Origin: Mariniflexile gromovii
GTDB lineage: Bacteria; Bacteroidota; Bacteroidia; Flavobacteriales; Flavobacteriaceae
Assembly (NCBI RefSeq): GCF_017814435.1
Contig: NZ_JAGJCB010000013.1
Location: 1 to 64,000, forward strand
DNA length: 64,000 bases
Direction: 5' to 3'
Both the position numbers and the translations under genes were made by a program. Under the pieces are notes generated by a model. The model ran no database searches. It was given only the letters and a program-made list of their open reading frames with translations, and was not told where the DNA came from. Below are positions 8,142 through 16,783 of the stretch, piece by piece; within the stretch, counting starts at the first letter, position 1; each line of letters opens with the position of its first letter.

Positions 8142-9971
8142 TTAAACAGCTATGGGCGTTTTTTTATTTTGAATGGACAAATCTTCAATTTCCAAACCTA
8201 TTAAACTTAATGTTTTTTCACTGTTATTTAATGCTTGAAGTACCTCTGCTTTTATGTCTTGAAACGTGTGGTTTAATTCGGTAAACAGGTTTTTGTAATA
8301 TAAAATACCTTCTTTTAAATTATTAGTAAAGGTTAATAAGTACTTTTCATCCTTTGGGGTCATGGTGGTTTTTACTTCATCTATTTTGTTTCTTAAATAA
8401 GAGATGTAAATAGTAAGTTCTTTAATGAATAAGTTTGGACGATCGGTTCTTGAAATCATGTTATCTCTACCGTAAATATGGTCGGTCATATTCTTTAAAC
8501 TCATTATTTTTGAATAATAAGCCATATTGGGTCCTGGGCAAATGGAAACCCCATCACCTTCTAATTTAGTATCCAAGTTATAAGCCAACAATGCTGAAGT
8601 GCCTAGGCCAACACAGGTACAGGATTTTTCGGTTATTTTATTAAAAGCCTTTTGGTATTCATTCAAAGCTAAACCTAATTTATCTAATTCTTTTAATTTT
8701 AAATGTTGATATTCTCTTGATGCGGTACAAATACCCGTTTCTTTAAATTCTTTATTTAATGCTACAAACTTTTTGGGGCAAGAACTACCGGGTCTGCCTT
8801 TATTAATTAAGGCTTCTTTTTCTAAATCTTTGGTGTTCGATTTCAGATTGTTAAAAGGTACGCCTAATGGTGAAATATCGCTTAAATACAAATCTTCCTC
8901 TTGGGCAAGCATTAATTTGTTCATGGTTTTTTCATCCACCGTTGTTGCTTCAGGTACTAATAAAAAAGGTGTTCCCCAGCCAACAGCATCCAATTGATAC
9001 TGATTTAGAAGAAACTCATGTTCATCATACGTGCCAACGCCACCTTGTGCAGAAATTTTAAGTTCCAAGGGTTTTTTTGAAACAATTCGCCCTTGGTTTG
9101 TTAATTCTTGATTCACCATAGCTTCAATAGAAGCGCGCAATTCCTCTCTTTTTTCTTTAAATTCGGCTAAAACAGGTCCTAATAAATAACCATCGGTAGC
9201 AAACGCATGCCCGCCACAATTAAGTCCAGATTCTATGCGGTATTCTGAAACCCATAAGCCTTTTTTCGCTAAAAATTTACCTTGAATTAACGCGGAGCGG
9301 TAATCGCTCACTTTTAAGATGATTTTCTTGTTGAATTCACCAGATTCATTTGGGTAGAAATCGTCAAACTGACTCATATAGGCATACAAACGCGGATTCA
9401 TACCAGCCGATAATACCATGGAAGATTTTAATTTGCTATTGGCAAATCCTCGTAAAGCAGCATGTGCGTCGTTATATGCAACTGGTAATTTTTCGTTTTT
9501 AACATAGTTGTCTTTGTCAACTTTAGTCATGATGTTCACATCAATACTGCCTTTTGTTAAGTTTTGTGTTACCCAATTTTTTAATTCAGAAATACTGAAT
9601 TCATTTTCGGTTAAGTTGTGGAATTCTTGTTTTATTGAAGAGCTGGATGGAAGCATACTCAAGTAGGCTTTTAATTCTTCACCTTTTTCTGAAATATTGT
9701 TTTTTAAGTCTTCAAATTTTTTGTCGACCAAATCACTCATCATATTTAAATACGAAGTAATGCGTTTTGCCCTAAAATCCTCTATTTTATCGGTTATTTC
9801 GGTATAAGGGATTTCAAATTTTTCGCTATACATTTTTCTTAATTTTTCCAGTAAGATATCATCTACCAAAGAAATTACAGAATCAATACCATATTGTGCC
9901 ACTTTAAGTGGGGAATCTATTGTAAACCCAATCCCCATAACAGGGATGTAAAATGAATGTACTTTTTTCAT
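8142..9971 (-). CDS. Cys-rich protein, probable FMN TIM-barrel
   Basis: A 609-aa protein I cannot assign to a named family. The start (IPVMGIGFTIDSPLKVAQYG) resembles the first strand of nitronate monooxygenase/FabK-type FMN barrels, and SAQGGVGTYDEHEFLL ... DAVGWGTPFLLVPEAT near residues 305-340 resembles their phosphate-binding GG and following GT-FL block; this is inference by pattern. A helical insert covers about residues 35-150. Cysteines cluster in motifs outside ordinary nitronate monooxygenases: NCGGHAF (about 252), SSCPKK, GICTASRE, KSCTCVGLG and ISRTD-preceding ICPGP, hinting at a metal or Fe-S centre. No signal peptide. Monocistronic, with an FNR-like box in its promoter; divergent from ppc. 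Confidence 0.7.
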   Translation of the reverse strand: MKKVHSFYIPVMGIGFTIDSPLKVAQYGIDSVISLVDDILLEKLRKMYSEKFEIPYTEITDKIEDFRAKRITSYLNMMSDLVDKKFEDLKNNISEKGEELKAYLSMLPSSSSIKQEFHNLTENEFSISELKNWVTQNLTKGSIDVNIMTKVDKDNYVKNEKLPVAYNDAHAALRGFANSKLKSSMVLSAGMNPRLYAYMSQFDDFYPNESGEFNKKIILKVSDYRSALIQGKFLAKKGLWVSEYRIESGLNCGGHAFATDGYLLGPVLAEFKEKREELRASIEAMVNQELTNQGRIVSKKPLELKISAQGGVGTYDEHEFLLNQYQLDAVGWGTPFLLVPEATTVDEKTMNKLMLAQEEDLYLSDISPLGVPFNNLKSNTKDLEKEALINKGRPGSSCPKKFVALNKEFKETGICTASREYQHLKLKELDKLGLALNEYQKAFNKITEKSCTCVGLGTSALLAYNLDTKLEGDGVSICPGPNMAYYSKIMSLKNMTDHIYGRDNMISRTDRPNLFIKELTIYISYLRNKIDEVKTTMTPKDEKYLLTFTNNLKEGILYYKNLFTELNHTFQDIKAEVLQALNNSEKTLSLIGLEIEDLSIQNKKTPIAV

Positions 9972-10068
9972 GCTTTCTATTTTTATGAAGAACGTATAAA
10001 CTTATTTCACTATCTCACAACATTGAATACGCTCATTTTTGTTTATGAATTAAACAGATTAAAAGTGG

Positions 10069-10112
10069 CAAATGTATAGGTTGATAACAGTTAAAAATAT
10101 GATATATGTCAT
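10069..10112 (-). promoter_or_regulatory. Promoter with FNR/CRP-like box near -41
   Basis: On the reverse strand TACATTTG (10069-10076) fits the Bacteroidetes -7 consensus. No TTG lies at the usual -33 spacing; instead ATGA-TATATG-TCAT (10099-10112) has the TGA-N6-TCA spacing of FNR/CRP sites. If transcription starts about 7 bp below the -7 centre, the box is centred near -41, the classic class II activator position. It would drive the 609-aa gene. The rest of the 360-bp gap (9972-10331) shows only a weak ppc promoter candidate: TTG at 10273 and TACATTTA at 10298-10305, with over-long spacing. Confidence 0.5.
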
Positions 10113-10331
10113 GTTTTTATCTTAATGCATGCTAATAAGAAGTTGTTTTGATTTAATTGGGAATATTTAGTTGTAAATACTATTATTAAGATTCTTGTTA
10201 AGCAGTCAATTTATTTAATTATTCTCAATTTGAATTTGATAAACTAAAAAAATCCATAAAATTTCAACAAGATTGCTTTCTTTAACTATAGCTTCCTTAC
10301 ATTTATGGTTAATTTCCAATAGAGATCCCTT

Positions 10332-12920
10332 ATGTCTGTAGAACCAAAATTAACACGATTTAAACAAAACGTATTGTCAAAATACCAAATATACAACAGT
10401 ATATTTATGACATTGCCTTTTGATTCCATTACAAAAACCGGTGTACTTTTACCGCTGTTTCATGAAACTTGTAAAAAAGGATTTGCAAACGGTGATGACC
10501 CAACAACCATAGTAGATACCTTTTTTAAAAAATACCAAGGAAGACGAGACGCACAAAGTCAGATTAATTTACTTTTTAGATTCATCCAATATATCGAACG
10601 TCAAGTAGTTTTATTTGATGCCGTTGAAGATGCTGCTTTTCCTATTGTTAACAATATGGAAGGGATTGGTACATTAAGAAACCTTAAAGAAACGGCTGTA
10701 TCAAACAACAGTCTTGAAGAATTACAGCGTTACCTTGAAGAGTTCAAAGTTCGTATCGTTTTAACTGCGCACCCTACACAGTTTTATCCAGGATCTGTTT
10801 TAGGTATTATTACAGATTTAACTCAAGCTATAAAAGACAATAACCTGTCTAACATCAATAATTTATTTGGGCAATTAGGTAAAACACCTTTCTTTAAACA
10901 TGAAAAACCAACACCTTACGATGAGGCAAAAAGTTTAATATGGTATTTAGAAAATGTATTTTATCAATCGTTTGGAGAAATATATAACTATATCCAGCAA
11001 AATATTTTTGATGACGCCAAAAAACATAACGAAATAATTAACATTGGTTTTTGGCCAGGTGGCGACCGTGATGGAAACCCGTTTGTAAAACCAGACACTA
11101 CCATTCGCGTAGCTAGAAAACTTAAGCAGGCTGCATTAAAGAAATATTATGCCGATTTAAAAAACTTAAGACGTAAACTTACTTTTAGAGGTGTGGAAGA
11201 GCGCATTATTCGTTTAGAAACCATACTTTACAATTATAGTATTAACCTAAATTATCCTGAAGCCATCACTTCTAAAGAACTTCTTAACGAGTTATTAAGT
11301 ATAAGAGATGTTATTATAAAAGATCATCAGGAATTGTATGTTAATGAAATCAATAATTTAATAAATAGAATTCATTTATTCGGTTACCATTTTGCTACTT
11401 TAGATATTAGACAAGATAGCCGTATTCACCATTCCGTTTTTACAACAGTTATAGATCATATCATTAGCACAGGAAACCCATCGTTCCCTAAAAATTATCA
11501 CGATTTATCAGAAGATGAGCAAATTAAAATTCTATCGGAAGTTAATAATGTATCGGTAGATATCAATGCTTTTGAAGATGAAATGGTGTTCAATACCTTA
11601 AAAACTATTGAAGCCATTAAAACCATACAAGAAACCAATGGGGAGCGCGCTGCTAATAGATACATTATTAGCAACAACCAAACGGCTTTAAATATGATGC
11701 AACTTTTTGCCATGCTTAAAATTGTAGCCTTTAAAGATAGTTTACCAGTTGATGTGGTACCGCTTTTTGAAACCATTCCCGATTTGGAAAATGCACCGGC
11801 GGTTATGGAGCAATTATACACTAACCCAGCGTACATGGCGCATTTAAAAAGCCGTGGAAACAAACAGACTATCATGCTAGGTTTCTCTGATGGAACAAAA
11901 GATGGTGGTTACTTAATGGCAAACTGGGGTATTTACACGGCCAAAGAATTGCTTACTGAAATGTCTAGAAAATACGGTATTACTGCCATATTTTTTGATG
12001 GACGTGGTGGACCACCAGCAAGAGGTGGAGGAAAAACACATCAATTTTACGCTTCATTAGGACCTAAAATTGAAGATAAAGAAGTACAACTTACTATACA
12101 AGGACAAACTATTAGTTCTAATTTCGGAACTTTAGATTCGTCACAATACAACTTGGAACAGCTGATTAGTTCTGGTATGTTTAATCGTTTAGGAAAAAAT
12201 AAGCATGAACTATCTGATGAAGATAGAACGGTTATGAACGATTTAGCAGTAACTAGTTATAAAGCTTATAAAGATTTTAAAAGTCACGACATGTTCATTC
12301 CGTATTTGGAACGCATGAGTACTTTAAAATACTATGCCAAAACTAATATTGGAAGCAGACCGTCCAAACGAGGAAGTTCAGATAAATTGGTGTTTTCAGA
12401 TTTAAGAGCCATTCCATTTGTTGGATCTTGGAGCCAGTTGAAACAAAATGTTCCTGGATTTTTTGGTGTTGGAACTGCCTTAAAAAAGTATGAAGAAAAA
12501 GGAGAATTCCATAAAGTGGAGGCGCTATACAAAAATTCTAAATTTTTTAAGACTTTGTTGGAAAACAGTATGATGAGTTTAACAAAATCGTTTTTTGATT
12601 TAACCAAATACATGTCTAAAGACGAAGAGTTTGGTGCCTTTTGGAATATTATTTACGATGAGTACGTTACAACTAAAACCTTATTGTTAAAACTTACAGG
12701 GTACCAACAATTAATGGAAAATGAGCCTTCAGGTCGTGCTTCTATTGAAGTTAGGGAATCCATTGTGTTGCCATTGCTTACCATACAACAGTATGCACTG
12801 AAAAAGATTCAAGAATTAGAAAAAGAAGAAGTAAGGGATGAAGAAAAAATTAAAATCTTTGAGAAGATTGTAACACGTTCTTTATTTGGTAACATTAACG
12901 CGAGTAGGAATTCAGCGTAA
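10332..12920 (+). CDS. ppc: Phosphoenolpyruvate carboxylase
   Basis: An 862-aa enzyme that carboxylates PEP with bicarbonate to oxaloacetate, the anaplerotic step that also fixes inorganic carbon. Catalytic signatures are all present: LTAHPTQFYPGS near residue 148 (catalytic His), FWPGGDRDGNPF near 246, GRGGPPARGGG near 557 and the Arg-rich RPSKRGS near 676; the C-terminus ends in NINASRNSA, close to the conserved NTG-type end. Length is normal for the family. A hairpin terminator follows within 30 bp. Its substrate bicarbonate could come from the SulP/carbonic anhydrase block 12 kb downstream. Confidence 0.97.
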   Translation: MSVEPKLTRFKQNVLSKYQIYNSIFMTLPFDSITKTGVLLPLFHETCKKGFANGDDPTTIVDTFFKKYQGRRDAQSQINLLFRFIQYIERQVVLFDAVEDAAFPIVNNMEGIGTLRNLKETAVSNNSLEELQRYLEEFKVRIVLTAHPTQFYPGSVLGIITDLTQAIKDNNLSNINNLFGQLGKTPFFKHEKPTPYDEAKSLIWYLENVFYQSFGEIYNYIQQNIFDDAKKHNEIINIGFWPGGDRDGNPFVKPDTTIRVARKLKQAALKKYYADLKNLRRKLTFRGVEERIIRLETILYNYSINLNYPEAITSKELLNELLSIRDVIIKDHQELYVNEINNLINRIHLFGYHFATLDIRQDSRIHHSVFTTVIDHIISTGNPSFPKNYHDLSEDEQIKILSEVNNVSVDINAFEDEMVFNTLKTIEAIKTIQETNGERAANRYIISNNQTALNMMQLFAMLKIVAFKDSLPVDVVPLFETIPDLENAPAVMEQLYTNPAYMAHLKSRGNKQTIMLGFSDGTKDGGYLMANWGIYTAKELLTEMSRKYGITAIFFDGRGGPPARGGGKTHQFYASLGPKIEDKEVQLTIQGQTISSNFGTLDSSQYNLEQLISSGMFNRLGKNKHELSDEDRTVMNDLAVTSYKAYKDFKSHDMFIPYLERMSTLKYYAKTNIGSRPSKRGSSDKLVFSDLRAIPFVGSWSQLKQNVPGFFGVGTALKKYEEKGEFHKVEALYKNSKFFKTLLENSMMSLTKSFFDLTKYMSKDEEFGAFWNIIYDEYVTTKTLLLKLTGYQQLMENEPSGRASIEVRESIVLPLLTIQQYALKKIQELEKEEVRDEEKIKIFEKIVTRSLFGNINASRNSA

Positions 12921-12946
12921 ATTAAAAATAGAATCATTTATATAAG

Positions 12947-12980
12947 AAAAAGGCTGTCTTAAAATAAGGCAGCCTTTTTT
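12947..12980 (+). terminator. Terminator of ppc
   Basis: Stem AAAAAGGCTG / CAGCCTTTTT with an inner CTT/AAG extension and small loop, followed by a T run. It separates ppc from the convergent nitrogen cluster and, having A and T runs on both sides, may work both ways. Confidence 0.85.
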
Positions 12981-13014
12981 GTGCTTAATTTTGAAGCTTT
13001 TTTGGAATAACTGT

Positions 13015-13353
13015 TTACCTTAAAGTATCGCCGCCTTTATCCCCGGTTCTTATTCTGTAAGTTTCATTAATATCCGATACAAATATTTTTCCATCGCCTA
13101 CTTCACCAGTAGCTGCCGATTTAAGAATGGTTTGTATGGTGATTTCTTCAAAATCATCGTTCACAACAATAGACAAATGTCTGCGTTGGATATCGCTGGT
13201 GCTGTAAGACACGCCTCTGTATACATGCCCTTGTTTTTCGTTTCCAATACCTGTAACATCCCAATAAGAGAAAAAATTTACTCCTATTTCATGCAAAGCA
13301 TCTTTTACTACACGGTATTTAGATTTCCTAATGATGGCTTCAATTTTCTTCAT
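13015..13353 (-). CDS. glnK: PII nitrogen regulator, copy 1
   Basis: A 112-aa PII signal protein. It binds ATP/ADP and 2-oxoglutarate and plugs ammonium channels through its T-loop. The T-loop carries YRGVSY with Tyr50 at the position of the uridylylated tyrosine of enteric PII, and the C-terminal GDGKIFVSDI and YRIRTGDKGGDT blocks are intact. It differs from the second copy (14755-15093) at only 11 of 112 positions. It lies 145 bp after the amt gene, beyond a terminator hairpin, so it is expressed either by read-through or from its own promoter. Confidence 0.95.
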   Translation of the reverse strand: MKKIEAIIRKSKYRVVKDALHEIGVNFFSYWDVTGIGNEKQGHVYRGVSYSTSDIQRRHLSIVVNDDFEEITIQTILKSAATGEVGDGKIFVSDINETYRIRTGDKGGDTLR

Positions 13354-13429
13354 AATAATTCCATTAAATAATTTATATCAAAATTACAGAAAATATTGGC
13401 ATTATTTTCCACTGTTCGATTTATAATAT

Positions 13430-13468
13430 AAAAAAAAGAGACGCTTTACCAAATGGTAAAACATCTCT
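13430..13468 (-). terminator. Terminator of amt copy 1
   Basis: The reverse strand reads AGAGATGTTTTACC-ATTT-GGTAAAGCGTCTCT, followed by eight T. The stem has internal mismatches but is long. It ends the glnK-amt transcript before the last glnK gene. Confidence 0.8.
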
Positions 13469-13498
13469 TATTTAACACTTATATATTGATATTATATA

Positions 13499-14725
13499 TT
13501 AATGCTCATTTAACCTGAAGTCTGGATAAGCATCCATACCATGTTCATGTGCATCTAAACCTTCTAATTCTTCTTTTTCAGAAACGCGTATTCCCATCGT
13601 TTTCTTAAGTGCAAAAATGATAATAAAAGCTGTTACCAAGCAGAAAACTGCATAACAAGCAACACCTATTAATTGCGTTAAGAAACTGTGCTCTGGGTTT
13701 GTTGAGAATATACCAACAGCTAAAGTTCCCCAAATACCACATACAAGGTGAACTGCAATAGCACCAACAGGATCGTCAAGTTTTAGTTTGTTGTCAATAA
13801 AACTTACCGCTAAAACAATTAAAGCACCGGCAACAGCACCTATAATGATAGCGCTTGTTGGACTAACTACATCGGCTCCAGCCGTAATACCTACTAAACC
13901 ACCTAATATACCATTTAAGAACATGGTTAAATCTAAGTTTTTATACATAGCAGTAGATACTAACATAGCAACCACACCACCAGCCGCAGCTGCTAAACAG
14001 GTTGTTACTAAAGTTACAGATGTTAATGCTGGATCAGCAGAAAGTACAGAACCTCCGTTAAATCCGAACCATCCTAACCATAAGATTAAAACACCAGCTG
14101 TAGCTAAAGGAATGTTATGACCAGGAATTGCTTGCGCTTTCCCTTCCTTGAATTTACCAATACGTGGGCCTAATAAACAAACAGCAACTACCGCTGCCCA
14201 TCCACCTACAGAGTGTACTAGAGTAGAACCTGCAAAATCATAGAAACCCATTTCATCTAAAAATCCACCACCCCATTTCCAAGATCCAGCAATTGGGTAA
14301 ACCAACCCTACATATATTACTGTAAAAATCATGAATGGTACAATTTTAACACGCTCTGCAACAGCTCCAGAAACTATAGTAGCTGCGGTTGCAGCAAACA
14401 TACCTTGAAACAAGAAGTCTGTCCAATATGTATAACCTTCGTTATATGTTAAATCTAAAGCACCTTCAGCTGTTAATGGTGAATCTAGACCAAATCCTGC
14501 AAACCCTAAGAATCCATTAAACTCTCCAGGGTACATTAAATTGAACCCAACGAAGCAGTATAACAACAAGCCAATGGTTATGATAAAAATATTTTTAAAT
14601 AAAATGTTTATAGTATTTTTTTGTCTTGTCAATCCTATTTCTAAAAGTGAAAATCCAAGGTGCATAAAAAACACTAGTGCTGTACAGATCATCATCCATA
14701 CATTATTTGTTGTAAGTAATTCCAT
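13499..14725 (-). CDS. amt: Ammonium transporter, copy 1
   Basis: A 408-aa Amt/Rh channel with about eleven membrane helices. The twin pore histidines are seen in DFAGSTLVHSVGGWAA and DDPVGAIAVHLVCGIWGT. The cytosolic tail MGIRVSEKEELEGLDAHEHG carries the motif that couples the subunits and meets PII. It starts 29 bp after the stop of glnK copy 2, so those two form the classic glnK-amt pair. It is shorter at the N-terminus than the second amt. It should import ammonium when nitrogen is scarce; PII would close it when nitrogen is plentiful. Confidence 0.96.
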   Translation of the reverse strand: MELLTTNNVWMMICTALVFFMHLGFSLLEIGLTRQKNTINILFKNIFIITIGLLLYCFVGFNLMYPGEFNGFLGFAGFGLDSPLTAEGALDLTYNEGYTYWTDFLFQGMFAATAATIVSGAVAERVKIVPFMIFTVIYVGLVYPIAGSWKWGGGFLDEMGFYDFAGSTLVHSVGGWAAVVAVCLLGPRIGKFKEGKAQAIPGHNIPLATAGVLILWLGWFGFNGGSVLSADPALTSVTLVTTCLAAAAGGVVAMLVSTAMYKNLDLTMFLNGILGGLVGITAGADVVSPTSAIIIGAVAGALIVLAVSFIDNKLKLDDPVGAIAVHLVCGIWGTLAVGIFSTNPEHSFLTQLIGVACYAVFCLVTAFIIIFALKKTMGIRVSEKEELEGLDAHEHGMDAYPDFRLNEH

Positions 14726-14754
14726 AATATATTATTGTTTTGTTTAGATGATTA

Positions 14755-15093
14755 TTATTTTAAAGTGTCTCCACCTTTTTCTCCAGTTCTAATGCGGTAG
14801 CACTCATTGATGTCTGACACAAAAATTTTACCATCTCCAACTTCACCAGTGCCAGCAGATTTAAGAATAGCTTGTACAGTTGCTTCTTCAAAATCATCAT
14901 TTACTACAATGGCTAAATGTCTGCGTTGAATATCGCTTGTGCTGTAAGAAACGCCACGGTAAACATGTCCTTCTTTTTCATTTCCAATACCAGTGACATC
15001 CCAGTATGAGAAAAAATTCACTCCAACTTCATGTAAAGCTTCTTTAACTACACGATATTTAGATTTTCTAATAATTGCTTCAATTTTCTTCAT
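14755..15093 (-). CDS. glnK: PII nitrogen regulator, copy 2
   Basis: A 112-aa PII protein, first gene of a glnK-amt unit. It keeps the T-loop YRGVSY (Tyr50) and the ATP-binding GDGKIFVSDI and RIRTGEKGGDT segments. It is nearly identical to copy 1, the changes being conservative except I/A and T/C in the second half, so one copy arose by recent duplication or is kept alike by gene conversion. The promoter upstream has a -7 box and two G5 tracts in place of a -33 element (15122-15169). A strong terminator at 15324-15358 insulates it from the second amt. Confidence 0.96.
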   Translation of the reverse strand: MKKIEAIIRKSKYRVVKEALHEVGVNFFSYWDVTGIGNEKEGHVYRGVSYSTSDIQRRHLAIVVNDDFEEATVQAILKSAGTGEVGDGKIFVSDINECYRIRTGEKGGDTLK

Positions 15094-15121
15094 TTGTAAT
15101 AAAATTTTAAATTTGAAAACC

Positions 15122-15169
15122 CAAAAGTAAAAAATAAATTTAAAAGGGGGTATATTATAGGGGGATAGG
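15122..15169 (-). promoter_or_regulatory. glnK-amt promoter with twin G/C-run motif
   Basis: On the reverse strand TACTTTTG (15122-15129) is a good -7 box. No TTG lies upstream; instead two CCCCC runs (15146-15150 and 15160-15164) sit there, in TATCCCCCTATAATATACC and CCCCCTT. The nearer run is 16 bp from the -7 box. The porin promoter at 17852-17948 has a five-base G run at the same 16-bp distance. An activator-dependent promoter is the natural reading, which is inference. Confidence 0.5.
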
Positions 15170-15323
15170 TTTTAAGAAATAGCAAAAAAACAAAATGACC
15201 CCTGAAATTTTAGGGATACTTTTTCAAATAAAGCTTTTTTTATAAAATATGATACTGCCAATATTCTTTTTTTAATCTAACCTAAGCACAAAATATGTAC
15301 GGAACCATAAATTCCATCAACAA

Positions 15324-15358
15324 AAAAAAGCCTTATTAAAAATTAATAAGGCTTTTTT
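15324..15358 (-). terminator. Terminator of amt copy 2
   Basis: A 16-bp perfect stem AAAAAAGCCTTATTAA / TTAATAAGGCTTTTTT with a 3-base loop, 21 bp beyond the amt stop on the reverse strand. It separates the porin-amt unit from the glnK-amt unit. Confidence 0.92.
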
Positions 15359-15379
15359 CGATTTTTTATTTCTAGAAGG

Positions 15380-16684
15380 TTATTCTATTTCTCTTTGTCT
15401 CTTACCAGGGTAAGCTAAAGAGCCATGTTCAGAAATATCCAGTCCAGCTATTTCTTCAGCTTCAGACACTCTTAAGCCTATGGTCTTTTTCAAAATAAGT
15501 AAGAAGATGTATGATAATCCAATAGACCAAACAGCATAAGCTAAAACTCCAATAGCTTGAGCGCCTAATTGTGCAGCACCCCCACCATTAAATAAGCCTA
15601 TACCGGTATCACCATCAACACCCCAAAGTCCGATAACTAAAGTGCCCCAAGCACCAGCTACACCGTGCACAGAAATAGCGCCTACAGCATCATCCACTTT
15701 TAAAGTTTTTTCAACAAATCCAATAGAGAATACTACAAGTAAACCACCTATTAAACCAGCTAATATAGCGCCGCCTTCTGTCATATTACCACAACCAGCA
15801 GTAATACTTACTAGACCAGCAAGCGAACCGTTTAAAGTCATTCCTAAATTTGGTTTTCCATTTTTAAACCAAGTAAATAATAACGCTGCAATAGCACCTG
15901 CTGAAGCAGCTAAATTGGTTACAAGCACTACTTGAGAAGCAGCAGTAGCATCATCGCCACCCCAAGCTAATTGAGAACCACCGTTAAAACCAAACCATCC
16001 TAACCAAAGGATAAACACACCTAAAGTAGCGTACATTTGGTTGTGGCCATGCATTTCAATTGGTTTACCGTTTAAGAATTTTCCAATTCTTGGTCCAACC
16101 ATCCAAGCAGCAACCAATGCCGCCCATCCACCTACAGAGTGCACAATGGAAGATCCTGCAAAATCGATAAATTCAGCAGGCATAATACCATCGGTATTAT
16201 TTAGCCATCCACCATTCCATTCCCATCCACCAGCTATTGGGTAAATTAAGGCAGTCATAATGATACTGAAAATAGCATAAGTTGTATATTTAGTTCTTCC
16301 TGCGATTGCTCCAGAAACTATAGTGGCTGCGGTAGCGGCAAATACAGTTTGAAAGAACAAATCAGCAGCTCCTTGAGAGAAAGTAAAACCTCCCCAGTGG
16401 AAGAAACCTCCTGAAGCATCAGCTCCATACATTAAAGAATATCCAACAAACCAGAAAGCCAAAGAGCCAACTGCAATGTCTAAGAAATTTTTCATGGCGA
16501 TGTTTACAGCATTTTTTGAATCGGTCATTCCAGATTCAACTAAGAAAAATCCTGCTTGCATGAAGAATACTAAGATACCAGATATAAGCATCCAAAGCAT
16601 TCCCATATCACCTTTAACAGATTCAGCTAGTACTTCAACTGCTGTGGCATCTTGAATTATTAGGGGCATGTTAAATATTGACAT
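15380..16684 (-). CDS. amt: Ammonium transporter, copy 2
   Basis: A 434-aa Amt channel with a longer N-terminus than copy 1 (about 25 extra residues before the first membrane helix). The pore histidines lie in DFAGSSIVHSVGGWAALV and DDAVGAISVHGVAGAWGT, and the regulatory tail RVSEAEEIAGLDISEHG is intact. It lies 99 bp after the porin gene with a hairpin between them, so it is probably co-transcribed with partial attenuation. The two Amt proteins differ clearly in sequence, unlike the two PII proteins, and may differ in affinity or PII partner; that is inference. MPLII, five codons in, is an alternative start. Confidence 0.95.
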   Translation of the reverse strand: MSIFNMPLIIQDATAVEVLAESVKGDMGMLWMLISGILVFFMQAGFFLVESGMTDSKNAVNIAMKNFLDIAVGSLAFWFVGYSLMYGADASGGFFHWGGFTFSQGAADLFFQTVFAATAATIVSGAIAGRTKYTTYAIFSIIMTALIYPIAGGWEWNGGWLNNTDGIMPAEFIDFAGSSIVHSVGGWAALVAAWMVGPRIGKFLNGKPIEMHGHNQMYATLGVFILWLGWFGFNGGSQLAWGGDDATAASQVVLVTNLAASAGAIAALLFTWFKNGKPNLGMTLNGSLAGLVSITAGCGNMTEGGAILAGLIGGLLVVFSIGFVEKTLKVDDAVGAISVHGVAGAWGTLVIGLWGVDGDTGIGLFNGGGAAQLGAQAIGVLAYAVWSIGLSYIFLLILKKTIGLRVSEAEEIAGLDISEHGSLAYPGKRQREIE

Positions 16685-16715
16685 AATTAATTTTTTTAAG
16701 GGTTAGTTAGAGAGA

Positions 16716-16754
16716 AAATAAAGCAAAACAATTTGGTGTTGAATTGCTTTATTT
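16716..16754 (-). terminator. Hairpin between porin and amt
   Basis: A perfect 11-bp stem AAATAAAGCAA / TTGCTTTATTT with a 17-base loop lies in the 99-bp gap. On the reverse strand it is followed by TTCTCTC rather than a long T run, so it may act as a partial terminator or mRNA-end stabiliser, giving more porin than amt transcript. Confidence 0.5.
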
Positions 16755-16783
16755 TTGTATAGTAATTGTGTATTTATTTATCC

